Shown: one piece after another, positions 18,613 to 27,084 of the stretch | Position numbering within the stretch: the first letter of the stretch is position 1 | Layout: the number at the start of each line of letters is the position of its first letter | Assembly: GCF_002744175.1 (NCBI RefSeq) | Contig: NZ_NKHF01000102.1 | Location: 1-56,231, forward strand | From: Pseudoalteromonas piscicida | GTDB taxonomy: Bacteria; Pseudomonadota; Gammaproteobacteria; Enterobacterales; Alteromonadaceae | DNA: 56,231 nucleotides | Direction: 5' to 3' | Made by a program: the position numbers and the translations under genes | Notes under the pieces: generated by a model | What the model was told of the DNA's origin: nothing | What the model saw: only the letters and a program-made list of their open reading frames with translations | Database searches by the model: none

Positions 18613-19677
18613 ATGGCTTTAATCAGTATGCGTCAACTTCTAGATCATGCAGCTGAGCATGGTTATGGCGTTCCTGCATTTAACGTGAATAACCAAGAGC
18701 AAATGCGTGCGATCATGGAAGCTGCGGACAAGACAAATAGTCCGGTTATCGTGCAAGGCTCTGCTGGTGCGCGTAAATATGCTGGTGCACCTTTTATCCG
18801 CCACATGATTTTAGCAGCTGTTGAAGAATGGCCTCACATTCCAGTTGTAATGCACCAAGACCATGGTACTTCACCTGCTGTATGTCAACGCTCAATTCAG
18901 CTTGGTTTCTCATCAGTAATGATGGATGGTTCTTTATTAGAAGATGGTAAAACTCCTTCTAGTTACGAGTACAATGTTGATGTTACACGTCGTACCGTTG
19001 AAATGGCACACGCATGTGGCGTGTCGGTTGAGGGTGAGCTAGGTGTATTAGGCTCACTTGAAACAGGTGAAGCGGGCGAAGAAGATGGTATTGGCGCAGA
19101 AGGTAAATTAACTGAAGATCAGCTGCTGACCGATCCGGAAGAAGCGGCAGATTTTGTTAAGAAAACCAATGTAGATGCACTGGCGATTGCCTGTGGTACT
19201 TCACACGGCGCGTATAAGTTTACTCGTCCACCAACAGGCGACATCTTAGCTATTAATCGTATCAAAGAGATCCACGCTCGTATTCCTGATACTCATTTAG
19301 TGATGCATGGCTCGTCTTCTGTACCACAAGATTGGTTAGCAATTATTAATGAGTTTGGTGGTGAGATCCCAGAAACTTATGGTGTGCCAGTCGAACAAAT
19401 TGTAGAAGGGATTAAGTACGGTGTGCGAAAGGTTAATATCGATACAGACCTACGTTTAGCATCAACGGGTGCTATTCGTCGTCACCTTGCACAAAACCCT
19501 AGTAACTTTGATCCTCGTAAATTCTTAGCAGAAGCAACGAAAGCAATGACAGAGATCTGTGTTGCACGTTATGAAGCATTTGGTACTGCAGGGCAAGCTG
19601 CTTCGATCAAGCCAATTTCATTGGATGACATGCACCTAAAATACCTTACGGGTGAACTGGATCCAAAAGTAAAGTAA
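18613..19677 (+). CDS. fba: class II fructose-bisphosphate aldolase (class IIB / Calvin-cycle subtype)
   Basis: 354 residues. Cleaves fructose-1,6-bisphosphate to DHAP and glyceraldehyde-3-phosphate; zinc-dependent. Asp83 and metal-ligand His84 lie in MHQDHGT. Other signatures are GVSVEGELGVLG, the HGAYKFTRPPTGDIL loop, VMHGSSSVP and KVNIDTDLRLA. The sequence is of the TIGR01521 (CbbA-like) subtype rather than E. coli FbaA. The ATG at 18613 is preceded by GGAG; the frame is open 26 codons further but that part is not conserved-looking. Last gene of epd-pgk-fba. Confidence 0.95.
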   Translation: MALISMRQLLDHAAEHGYGVPAFNVNNQEQMRAIMEAADKTNSPVIVQGSAGARKYAGAPFIRHMILAAVEEWPHIPVVMHQDHGTSPAVCQRSIQLGFSSVMMDGSLLEDGKTPSSYEYNVDVTRRTVEMAHACGVSVEGELGVLGSLETGEAGEEDGIGAEGKLTEDQLLTDPEEAADFVKKTNVDALAIACGTSHGAYKFTRPPTGDILAINRIKEIHARIPDTHLVMHGSSSVPQDWLAIINEFGGEIPETYGVPVEQIVEGIKYGVRKVNIDTDLRLASTGAIRRHLAQNPSNFDPRKFLAEATKAMTEICVARYEAFGTAGQAASIKPISLDDMHLKYLTGELDPKVK

Positions 19678-19733
19678 GTCAAAAGAGATCAAAATTTGAC
19701 TAAGTAAAATTTTGCACCGCAGATTTATACATA

Positions 19734-19766
19734 AAAAAGCCTCTAATTTTAGGGGCTTTTTCTTTT
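19734..19766 (+). terminator. intrinsic terminator after fba
   Basis: AAAAAGCCTCTAA (19734-19746) pairs with TTAGGGGCTTTTT (19749-19761) with one G-U pair; a T-rich tail follows. Confidence 0.92.
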
Positions 19767-19847
19767 CTGAATACCGCCGCTTGTGTTGCAACTAATTATT
19801 AGTGCCGCATGTATCCATAATGCTATTTTGTCTTAATGCTTGCTCTG

Positions 19848-20221
19848 CCTGAGGGATCAGATCTTTACTAACAAGGATCATTGTTATACCAAGCTAGTTG
19901 ATGCCACTGCTTTAGATCAATAACTTAGGGCTTTCGGGATCATTTTTATACTAACTAGATCCCGCCATTAGGAGGGGAAAGTTGGTAAAAATTTGATCCC
20001 TGAGGCGATCACCTTAGTAAAATCACGATCCTATTAGTAATGATCGGGCATAGTTAATAAAATACTGATCCCAACTTCTCTTTCTTGATCTCCAGCCAAA
20101 AGAGTCTAACTTTAGAAATACGAGATCGATTTGCTAGATCACCTCTTGCTTACGATCTTATTGCTACCAGTTTGCTTAATTAAGTGAGCTACTTTGAGGC
20201 GAGAAAACCTTATCGATGATC
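19848..20221. repeat. GATC-dense array of degenerate repeats upstream of a porin gene
   Basis: Sixteen GATC tetramers begin at 19855, 19860, 19876, 19915, 19938, 19958, 19995, 20007, 20027, 20042, 20067, 20087, 20124, 20137, 20154 and 20218. About 1.4 would be expected by chance in this length. Many sit in a recurring context: TTARTAA followed within a few bases by GATC (starts 20014, 20034, 20054, also TTGGTAA at 19982), or TACTAAC then GATC (about 19867 and 19948). CCTGAGG-GATCA occurs at 19848 and again, with one extra base, at 19999. No ORF runs through it. It is a candidate Dam-methylation-sensitive control region for the porin gene downstream. Confidence 0.75.
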
Positions 20222-20369
20222 AGGCAAAAGTTTCGCGAGTTAGTTATTCTAAATAAGAAATTTTGACGCCATTAGGGTCTGATTTGCTCCCTCAAATTGA
20301 GTCATTATTAAGACAAAATGGTATTGAACCTTGTTGTACTGCGCCCAATTAATACCAAGGTGATCAACC
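20222..20369 (+). promoter_or_regulatory. proximal upstream region of porin gene
   Basis: AT-rich leader of the porin gene. One further GATC (20362-20365) sits between the AAGG ribosome site and the ATG. No unambiguous -35/-10 pair was assigned. Confidence 0.4.
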
Positions 20370-21323
20370 ATGAAAATGAAATACCTTTCCTTGTTTGCAT
20401 TAAGCTTTTGTTCTGTAAGTGTTTGTAGCTACGCCAATGATGCTGTATCAGTGTATGGTCGAGCCCATGTCGGCATACAAAATTCTGATCAAGATGGTGA
20501 CAGCGATACCTCGATAGAAAGCTATAACTCCCGGATGGGGCTGAAAGGATCGACAAAGCTGAAAGAAGGGTTAGATATTTTCTATAAATACGAATTCCAA
20601 GTTGAGATCACAGATCAAGATAAAGATGGTAAGTCGGGTGACAACCTGACAGCAAGATCTCAATACTTGGGGATCAAAGGCAGTTATGGTCAACTGTTGA
20701 TTGGACGCGATGATACCGCGATGAAAAAATCTCAAGGTAAAGTAGACCTCATGAATGACTTTGCCGGTGATATTAACTCCTTCTTTGTTGGCGAAAACCG
20801 TCTTGGTGATACTTTGCAATATACCACGCCTGCGTTGAGTCACTTGCAGTTTACGGTTAGCTATATCTCAGAAGATAATAGTAAGCAAAAAGGAGAAGAC
20901 GGCTTATCTCTAGCAGCCAGCTATGGTGATAGCAAACTTAAAAAGACTAAGGTGTATGTAGCGCTTGCCCATGATAGTAAAGTAGCCGGGCAGGACGTGA
21001 GTCGCGTTACCGTTCAAGGTAAACTTGGCGACCTAAAGCTAGGGGGAATGTACCAGCAAAACGAAGCCATAGATACGGATGAAGAAGTTGATAGCTACAT
21101 GGTGAGTGCTTCATATAATATTGATTCTTATACGTTATTAGCGCAGTACCAAGACTCAGATGGAGCCAGTGGCAAACTCAAAGATTCAGGAAATGCAGCT
21201 TCGGTTGGGGTTGAAAAAAGCTTGAGTAAACAGGCTAGAATGTACCTCTGGTACTCAAAGTTTTCTCTGGATAACAGTGAAGATCACGATACCATGGCGG
21301 TCACATTGAGATATGACTTTTAA
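20370..21323 (+). CDS. outer-membrane porin, Gram-negative general porin family
   Basis: 317 residues. Signal peptide (about 1-22, cleavage after SYA), then a 16-strand beta-barrel pattern of the Porin_4/OmpC-like type (VSVYGRAHVGIQN, SRMGLKGSTKLKEGLDIFYKYEF, LGIKGSYGQLLIGR, DTLQYTTPAL) ending in the barrel-assembly signature RYDF with terminal Phe. It would allow diffusion of small solutes across the outer membrane. AAGGTGATC precedes the ATG. Seven GATC sites lie in the coding region, mildly enriched. The unusual GATC-rich upstream region suggests special regulation. Confidence 0.88.
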   Translation: MKMKYLSLFALSFCSVSVCSYANDAVSVYGRAHVGIQNSDQDGDSDTSIESYNSRMGLKGSTKLKEGLDIFYKYEFQVEITDQDKDGKSGDNLTARSQYLGIKGSYGQLLIGRDDTAMKKSQGKVDLMNDFAGDINSFFVGENRLGDTLQYTTPALSHLQFTVSYISEDNSKQKGEDGLSLAASYGDSKLKKTKVYVALAHDSKVAGQDVSRVTVQGKLGDLKLGGMYQQNEAIDTDEEVDSYMVSASYNIDSYTLLAQYQDSDGASGKLKDSGNAASVGVEKSLSKQARMYLWYSKFSLDNSEDHDTMAVTLRYDF

Positions 21324-21733
21324 TTAACAAGTGGTGATGATTTTTCACATTGAGCGTTAGTCTTTTCAGGCTAATGATAAAGCGTGGTTTGTATGACTTA
21401 GATAATTTCTCTGGTTATCTTTAAGAGCAGAAATCGCAGAGTAATTTTTATTGAACTCTTTTTAAAACAAATTGATAGCGAAGTTTTTTGCTTAGCTATA
21501 TGAAATTAGGCATTTGGGTACTAACAAGCTGGGAGAGCGGTGCTAGTAACGACTAAATATTACGGTTCGCGCTAGGAATATTTTAGATGAATGTCCATAT
21601 TTTGAAAACTATCTTCACAATACCAAGTTAGAAAAAAATAAATAATAAAAACATTGCCTTACTTTATTTTTAGACGTTTTTTCTGTCGCTAAAAAAGAGA
21701 TTTTTTTGGCTTGTTTTGCTTTTACACGTTACA
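21324..21733. other. gene-free region between porin and phoB
   Basis: No credible gene. A weak hairpin with wobble pairs (about 21353-21374) may end the porin transcript but lacks a T-run. The right part is very AT-rich. Confidence 0.4.
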
Positions 21734-21761
21734 CTTTCATAAAATTGTCATAGTTAGTCAT
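21734..21761 (+). promoter_or_regulatory. Pho box upstream of phoB
   Basis: Half-sites CTTTCAT (21734-21740) and TTGTCAT (21745-21751) are 11 bp apart with an AT-rich spacer AAAA; TAGTCAT (21755-21761) follows. This matches the PhoB-binding direct repeat and implies autoregulation of phoB-phoR. Confidence 0.75.
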
Positions 21762-21803
21762 AATAATGACATCAACAACGTCGGTAACGAGAGAACATTG
21801 GGA

Positions 21804-22493
21804 ATGTCACGTAAAGTACTTGTAGTTGATGATGAAGCACCTATCAGAGAGATGTTGGTGTTTGTACTAGAGCAAAATGGTTTTCAAGCAATTGAAGCTG
21901 AAGACTATGATTCAGCAGTTGCTGCGATGGTAGAGCCTTATCCAGATATGGTACTACTTGATTGGATGTTGCCTGGCGGCAGTGGTATTCAAATTGCGAA
22001 AAAGTTTAAGCAAAGCGAATATACGCGTCAGATCCCAATCATTATGCTAACGGCTAGAGGCGAAGAAGAAGATAAAGTTAAAGGATTAGAGGTAGGCGCA
22101 GACGATTATGTGACAAAACCTTTCTCTCCTAAAGAGCTTATGGCTCGAATTAAAGCTGTAATGCGCCGTGTTTCGCCAACGTCACTTGAGGAAGCGATTG
22201 AAGTGCATGGATTACGCCTTGATCCGATTTCTCATCGTGTGACATCTGCTGGAACTGAGTTGGATATGGGCCCAACAGAGTTTCGTTTATTACATTTCTT
22301 CATGACACACCCTGAGCGTGTTTACAGCCGTGAACAGTTACTAGATCATGTATGGGGTACAAATGTGTATGTTGAAGACCGCACCGTAGACGTACATATT
22401 CGCCGTCTGCGTAAAGCTATTGCACCTTTAGGTCATGATCGTTTAGTGCAAACCGTGCGTGGTGCAGGTTACCGTTTTTCGAGTAAACTGTAA
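21804..22493 (+). CDS. phoB: phosphate-regulon response regulator PhoB
   Basis: 229 residues. Receiver domain (1-120) with phospho-acceptor Asp53 (LLDWMLPGGSG), acidic pocket VVDDE and Lys105 (DYVTKPF), then an OmpR-type winged-helix DNA-binding domain (about 130-228, ending RLVQTVRGAGYRFS). When phosphorylated it activates Pho-box genes. The start at 21804 gives the standard MSRKVLVVDDE N-terminus; the in-frame extension upstream overlaps the Pho box and is rejected. Followed 51 nt later by phoR. Confidence 0.96.
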   Translation: MSRKVLVVDDEAPIREMLVFVLEQNGFQAIEAEDYDSAVAAMVEPYPDMVLLDWMLPGGSGIQIAKKFKQSEYTRQIPIIMLTARGEEEDKVKGLEVGADDYVTKPFSPKELMARIKAVMRRVSPTSLEEAIEVHGLRLDPISHRVTSAGTELDMGPTEFRLLHFFMTHPERVYSREQLLDHVWGTNVYVEDRTVDVHIRRLRKAIAPLGHDRLVQTVRGAGYRFSSKL

Positions 22494-22544
22494 TTAGTAC
22501 TCCAAGCGGAACCGAGCAATTAGGTTCCAAAATGGATTTAGTCT

Positions 22545-23873
22545 ATGTATCGAGTGATTGATAAACAGGCGTTAACTAGGCGCCTGTTTTTGTATTTCCT
22601 ACCATTGGCCTTGATTGGTTATTTAGTCAGTGCGCCTTTTCTATTTCTTTTCATTGGTGCATTCGTTCTATTAGTTTGGCATTACAAACAACTATATCGT
22701 TTGAGTGACTGGCTGCTCAATCAACGTAGTTTTAATCCACCGGAAGGTAAGGGCGCTTGGGAGCAGGTGTTTGAGGGGATTTATCAGCTTCAGCAGCGCA
22801 ATCGCAAAAAGCGTAATGAGCTTGCGGAGCTTATTCGCCGCTTTCGAGAAGGAGCTGAAGCCATTCCTGATGCCGTTGTTGTGCTGCAGCAAGATTTGAG
22901 CATTGTATGGTGTAACCAACTTGCATTAAAAGTTTTAGGGTTGCAATGGCCAACTGATCACGGTCAACGATTAGACAACCTTATTCGTGACCCTAAATTT
23001 GTAAAATATATGCATGAACACCGTTTTGATGAGGCGTTAGAGCTTGAAACGGGTTTAGCCCATGATCAAGTTTTAGAAATACGGGTTATGCCTTATGCCG
23101 AGCAACTTATGCTAGTTGCGCGTGATGTCAGTCGATTAAAGCAACTAGAACAAATGCGCAAAGACTTTGTCGCGAACGTTTCCCATGAACTTAGAACACC
23201 ACTGACGGTGATGGCGGGCTACTTGGAAATGATGGACAGTGACAACATGCCACCGCCCGCAATGTGGGCTAAAGCCCATGGCACAATGATAGATCAGTGT
23301 AAGCGAATGGACAGTTTGGTGAACCAGCTGCTTTCACTATCTCGTATTGAAGGAGCCAGAAAACAAGATAATGACAAAGCGGTAAATATCCCTGCAATGC
23401 TCGAACTGATCCACACAGAAGCAAAGTCACTCAATCAGGATAAGGGCCATGAACTCACCTTTGAAGTTGACCCTGAGCTCGATATCAAAGGTGCCGCAGA
23501 CGAGCTGCGCAGTGCTTACTCTAACTTAGTCTTTAATGCCATCCATTACACCAAGCCTGGCGGAAAAATACAGGTGCGTTGGTATCTAGAAAATGACATG
23601 CCTACTTTTAGTGTGGTGGATAATGGTGACGGCATTGCCCCTGAGCATATCAACCGATTAACCGAGCGCTTTTACCGCGTTGATAAAGCGCGAAGTAGAA
23701 AAACAGGTGGCTCAGGACTCGGTCTTGCTATTACCAAACATGTATTGTCTCGCCATGATTCTGCTTTACATATTGAAAGTAAGGTAGGAGAAGGCTCTCG
23801 TTTTTGGTTTGCTTTTCCAAAACAAAAGCGAATTTTTATGACAAATAATGAAAGTCATAAAAGTGTAATTTAA
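22545..23873 (+). CDS. phoR: phosphate-regulon sensor histidine kinase PhoR
   Basis: 442 residues. Two close N-terminal transmembrane segments (about 13-45), a charged linker (DUF3329-type), a PAS domain (about 100-195), HisKA with His214 (NVSHELRTPLTVMAGYLEMM), and HATPase_c with DNGDGI and GGSGLGLAI. It has no large periplasmic sensor, as is usual for PhoR, which senses via the Pst-PhoU complex. GGA precedes the ATG. The last 22 bp of the gene overlap the Pho-box array of pstS. Confidence 0.95.
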   Translation: MYRVIDKQALTRRLFLYFLPLALIGYLVSAPFLFLFIGAFVLLVWHYKQLYRLSDWLLNQRSFNPPEGKGAWEQVFEGIYQLQQRNRKKRNELAELIRRFREGAEAIPDAVVVLQQDLSIVWCNQLALKVLGLQWPTDHGQRLDNLIRDPKFVKYMHEHRFDEALELETGLAHDQVLEIRVMPYAEQLMLVARDVSRLKQLEQMRKDFVANVSHELRTPLTVMAGYLEMMDSDNMPPPAMWAKAHGTMIDQCKRMDSLVNQLLSLSRIEGARKQDNDKAVNIPAMLELIHTEAKSLNQDKGHELTFEVDPELDIKGAADELRSAYSNLVFNAIHYTKPGGKIQVRWYLENDMPTFSVVDNGDGIAPEHINRLTERFYRVDKARSRKTGGSGLGLAITKHVLSRHDSALHIESKVGEGSRFWFAFPKQKRIFMTNNESHKSVI

Positions 23874-23891
23874 GAGTAATTTTATTGTCAT
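23852..23891 (+). promoter_or_regulatory. four-unit Pho-box array upstream of pstS
   Basis: AAGTCAT, GTGTAAT, GAGTAAT and TTGTCAT start at 23852, 23863, 23874 and 23885, exactly 11 bp apart with 4-bp AT spacers. The first two units lie inside the end of phoR. This is the expected geometry for two PhoB dimers and predicts strong phosphate-starvation induction of pstS. Confidence 0.75.
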
Positions 23892-23950
23892 TTTATGGCT
23901 GCACAATGGGCCGCGTAAAATAACTGGGACCAACAACTGGAGTGACCCCA

Positions 23951-24919
23951 ATGAAATTTAAAAGCTTAGTTGCCGCAATGGGTGTGGCTATTACTACATT
24001 AGTTTCTACTCAAGTATCTGCATTAGATGAAAAGCTACCAGAGTACAACAAAACCAGCGGTATCTCAGGAAACTTCTCTTCGGTAGGTTCTGATACGCTT
24101 GCTAATATGATGACGTTTTGGGCAGAAGAATATAAAAGAATTTACCCTAACGTAAATATCCAAATTCAAGCGGCTGGTTCTTCAACTGCGCCACCGGCGT
24201 TAACGGAAGCAACAGCAAACTTTGGCCCAATGAGCCGTAAGATGAAATCAAAAGAAATCGAAGCGTTTGAAAAACGTTACGGTTATAAGCCAACAGAAGT
24301 ACGTGTTGCTATTGATGCCCTAGCGGTTTTTGTTCACAAAGATAACCCTATTGAAGGCTTAACAATCGAGCAGGTTGACTCAATCTTCTCATCAACGCGC
24401 AAATGTGGTGCAGCAGCACAGGCAAACCGTTGGAGTGACATTGGCTTGACAGGTGATTGGGCTGCAAAAGACATTCAGCTTTATGGTCGTAACTCAGTAT
24501 CTGGTACTTACGGTTACTTTAAGAAAAAAGCACTTTGTAAAGGTGACTTCCGTAACAATGTAAACGAACAACCAGGTTCAGCGTCAGTAGTACAGTCGAT
24601 TTCATCATCAGTGAATGCTATCGGTTACTCTGGCATTGGTTATAAGACTTCAGGTGTACGTACAGTACCATTGGCGAAAAAAGGCACTAATTTCGTTGAT
24701 GCGACATTAGAGAATGTAGCGCAGGGTAAGTACCCGCTATCTCGTTTCTTATACCTATACGTGAACAAGCATCCGAACAAAGAACTATCGCCAATTGAAG
24801 CGGAATTCTTAAAAATGGTTCTTTCTAAAGAAGGTCAAAAAATCGTAGAGAAAGATGGTTATGTACCACTTTCTAGCGAAATGGCTACACGCGAGTTGAA
24901 AAAGTTAGGCCTACTTTAA
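23951..24919 (+). CDS. pstS: phosphate-binding periplasmic protein PstS
   Basis: 322 residues. Signal peptide (about 1-25, ending VSA), then a type-II periplasmic binding-protein fold with phosphate-loop signatures GSDTLANMM, AAGSSTAPPALTE, FGPMSRKM and RNSVSGTYGYFKKK. Captures phosphate for an ABC transporter; the pstCAB genes are not in the window. The ATG at 23951 follows GGAG at 8 nt; an upstream in-frame GTG is less likely. Preceded by a Pho-box array and followed by a strong terminator, so it is monocistronic here. Confidence 0.93.
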   Translation: MKFKSLVAAMGVAITTLVSTQVSALDEKLPEYNKTSGISGNFSSVGSDTLANMMTFWAEEYKRIYPNVNIQIQAAGSSTAPPALTEATANFGPMSRKMKSKEIEAFEKRYGYKPTEVRVAIDALAVFVHKDNPIEGLTIEQVDSIFSSTRKCGAAAQANRWSDIGLTGDWAAKDIQLYGRNSVSGTYGYFKKKALCKGDFRNNVNEQPGSASVVQSISSSVNAIGYSGIGYKTSGVRTVPLAKKGTNFVDATLENVAQGKYPLSRFLYLYVNKHPNKELSPIEAEFLKMVLSKEGQKIVEKDGYVPLSSEMATRELKKLGLL

Positions 24920-24951
24920 TCGACTCGATCCGAACATGACTTGTTGTTATT

Positions 24952-24980
24952 AATGCCGCTCACTGAGCGGCATTTTTTTT
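24952..24980 (+). terminator. intrinsic terminator after pstS
   Basis: AATGCCGCT (24952-24960) and AGCGGCATT (24966-24974), loop CACTG, followed by a run of T. Confidence 0.93.
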
Positions 24981-25337
24981 ACATAATTTAGGCTGATGCT
25001 TGGTCAAAATTAGGGAGTAATAGCAATTGAATTAAGTCTTCAATCAATTGGCAGGTTTACTCCGTTAAAACTTCTTTCTCTATTGTCATTAACGCCTTTT
25101 TGAGAGCGGATAAATCGTGCACGTGAGTGCAACTGTTAGTTGTTGATTTCTGGTATCGGGTATTTGACTTAGACTCAGATGCTTTTACCGGTGATCACCC
25201 TCCTTGTTCAGTGAATTAAACAAATTCGTTTAAATTTCTTTCTAACACAGCAAAAAAGCCGGAAATATTCTATATTTAATTAAAATTTACAATAAATCAG
25301 TCGATAATGAACTCGTCTTACTTCAAAAGGTGTATAT
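24981..25337. other. gene-free leader region of the chemoreceptor gene
   Basis: No ORF of note. It presumably contains the chemoreceptor promoter. GCCGGAAA at about 25258 resembles a flagellar sigma-28 -10 box, but no matching -35 lies 11 nt upstream. Confidence 0.35.
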
Positions 25338-26960
25338 ATGAGTCTAGGTACTGCTTTTGCTGATCTTAGTATCACAAAAAAGATCCATGCCATTACGTTC
25401 GTTGCGGTTGTTGCTTTTGTAGTCATCGTGTTTGTTAATTATAATGCAATTAGCTCCAACCAACGGGCACTAAACGAGCTTGAGCAACAGACTTATAAAA
25501 TTCTTAATCTCACTACTGAAAATGCCAATAAACTGCAAAACTTAGATGAGCTGTTCACCCAAGCTGTGACTTTTGGTGATGCTGAACTGCTGGATAAAGC
25601 AAAAGAGTATCAACAACAAATCCAAGCGAACCTAGAAAAGATTGATGCGGTACAAAATGGCTTTATGTCATCTCGTAATAGTGATGAACTTACGCAATAT
25701 ACCAATATTGCCCACCAGATAGCGGGTGGAATGATAGACGGTACGGCTGATTTTTCACGTATTCAAGAAGATGCTAAAAGAAAAACAGAAATCTATGAGG
25801 GGTTGGTACAGGATTTTACACAGGCTAAAACAAACGCCAACGATCGCTTTTTGGAGTTATTACAAAATACTGAAGCCCGCTCATCCAACGCCCTAACTAT
25901 TATGCTGATAGTTGCGGTGATTTCACTGCTGGTCTTGGTGTTTTTGGCCGTAATGATAGCAAGGGGAATCGGTAACTCTGCCAAAGATGCAGCACAAAAC
26001 TTAAAACTACTAGCGCAAGGGCAAGGGTCACTTTCTACAACCTTAAATGTTCGTTCTCGTGATGAAATTGGTCAGGTCTCTATTAACTTCAACGAATTTG
26101 TGGCATTACTCAAAGGTGCTGTGGTAGAGGTAATGAGTGTTGTAGAGCCATTAATGAAAAACTCAAGCCGATTGATTACTGGAATGGAGAAAGCTGAGGG
26201 GGCGACTAATCAGCAAACCCATGACGCCGAAGTGGTACGCCAGTCAATGGAAGAAATGCGTTTGAGCGTTGGTGACATTTCGCATTCCGCATCGCAGGCA
26301 TCAGATGCTGCACAGCTAGCTGAACAAGAAGTTGAGCAGAGTAAACGTCAAATTCAAGTTTCTGTAAACGAGTCTCAAGCGCTCAGTGAAGAAATTAATC
26401 ATGCTGCTGAGACAATTAATAAGCTAGCGGATGATACGCAAAACGTTACACAGATCCTGAACGTTATTACATCTATTGCAGAACAGACTAACTTACTCGC
26501 TCTAAACGCTGCAATTGAAGCGGCTCGAGCGGGGGAGCAAGGGCGAGGTTTTGCTGTCGTTGCTGATGAGGTTCGCGAGTTAGCCTCTCGTACTGCCAAA
26601 TCTACCAATGAAATTAGAGAGCTGCTTAATGTGCTAACCGAAGCGGCAAATCAGGCTGTTAAAGCCATGACTAGTGCAAGTAGCATGGCTATCAACAATG
26701 CCGAAGCAGCAGCACAAACAGGCCTCTCAATTGAACAAATCGCAGAGCAGATTTTGTCTATTAATAGTATGAATGGTCAGATTGCGGCGGCAACGGAGGA
26801 GCAAACCTCTGTGGCTGCGATGGTTGTGAATAACGTTACCTCTATGCACCAGTCTTTCCAAGATACTATGCAGGCACTGAATGAAGTGCAGGATGTTGCG
26901 GAGAGCTTACATGTGTTGTCGGATAATCTAAAAGATGCGACGTCCAAATTTAGAGTCTAG
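25338..26960 (+). CDS. methyl-accepting chemotaxis protein
   Basis: 540 residues. Transmembrane helix 1 (about 15-37), a periplasmic helical sensor domain (about 38-185), transmembrane helix 2 (about 186-213), a HAMP domain, and a long cytoplasmic coiled coil whose tip has the conserved EQTNLLALNAAIEAARAGEQGRGFAVVADEVR region, cut here only for citation. The ligand is unknown. Its position between pstS and a phosphate-type binding protein is suggestive but gives no proof of phosphate taxis. AAGG precedes the ATG. No C-terminal CheR/CheB pentapeptide is visible. Confidence 0.93.
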   Translation: MSLGTAFADLSITKKIHAITFVAVVAFVVIVFVNYNAISSNQRALNELEQQTYKILNLTTENANKLQNLDELFTQAVTFGDAELLDKAKEYQQQIQANLEKIDAVQNGFMSSRNSDELTQYTNIAHQIAGGMIDGTADFSRIQEDAKRKTEIYEGLVQDFTQAKTNANDRFLELLQNTEARSSNALTIMLIVAVISLLVLVFLAVMIARGIGNSAKDAAQNLKLLAQGQGSLSTTLNVRSRDEIGQVSINFNEFVALLKGAVVEVMSVVEPLMKNSSRLITGMEKAEGATNQQTHDAEVVRQSMEEMRLSVGDISHSASQASDAAQLAEQEVEQSKRQIQVSVNESQALSEEINHAAETINKLADDTQNVTQILNVITSIAEQTNLLALNAAIEAARAGEQGRGFAVVADEVRELASRTAKSTNEIRELLNVLTEAANQAVKAMTSASSMAINNAEAAAQTGLSIEQIAEQILSINSMNGQIAAATEEQTSVAAMVVNNVTSMHQSFQDTMQALNEVQDVAESLHVLSDNLKDATSKFRV

Positions 26961-26987
26961 TAAGCTGGTGCTTTATTTATGACAAAC

Positions 26988-27016
26988 AAAAACAGCCACA
27001 ATGCGTGGCTGTTTTT
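26988..27016. terminator. bidirectional intrinsic terminator
   Basis: AAAAACAGCCAC (26988-26999) and GTGGCTGTTTTT (27005-27016) with loop AATGC. T-rich on both strands, between convergent genes. Confidence 0.93.
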
Positions 27017-27084
27017 AGTCATGCTCGAATATAATTAATATAACAGCTACTAGAGAACGAGTTGTCATGCCTAGTTCAGGACAA

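Noticed and set aside
19848..20221. GATC-rich region as a chromosome replication origin
   Set aside because: No DnaA-box cluster, no 13-mer AT repeats and no origin-linked genes (dnaA, dnaN, gidA, rctB, repA) nearby.
17038..20302. CTCAATTTGAGGGAG at 17038-17052 repeated in inverted orientation at 20288-20302
   Set aside because: A shared 15-mer between two positions is expected a few times by chance in a window of this size; both lie in non-coding DNA, but there is no further support for a common operator.
25240..25268. Flagellar sigma-28 promoter for the chemoreceptor
   Set aside because: GCCGGAAA resembles the -10, but there is no TAAAGTTT-like -35 at the needed distance.
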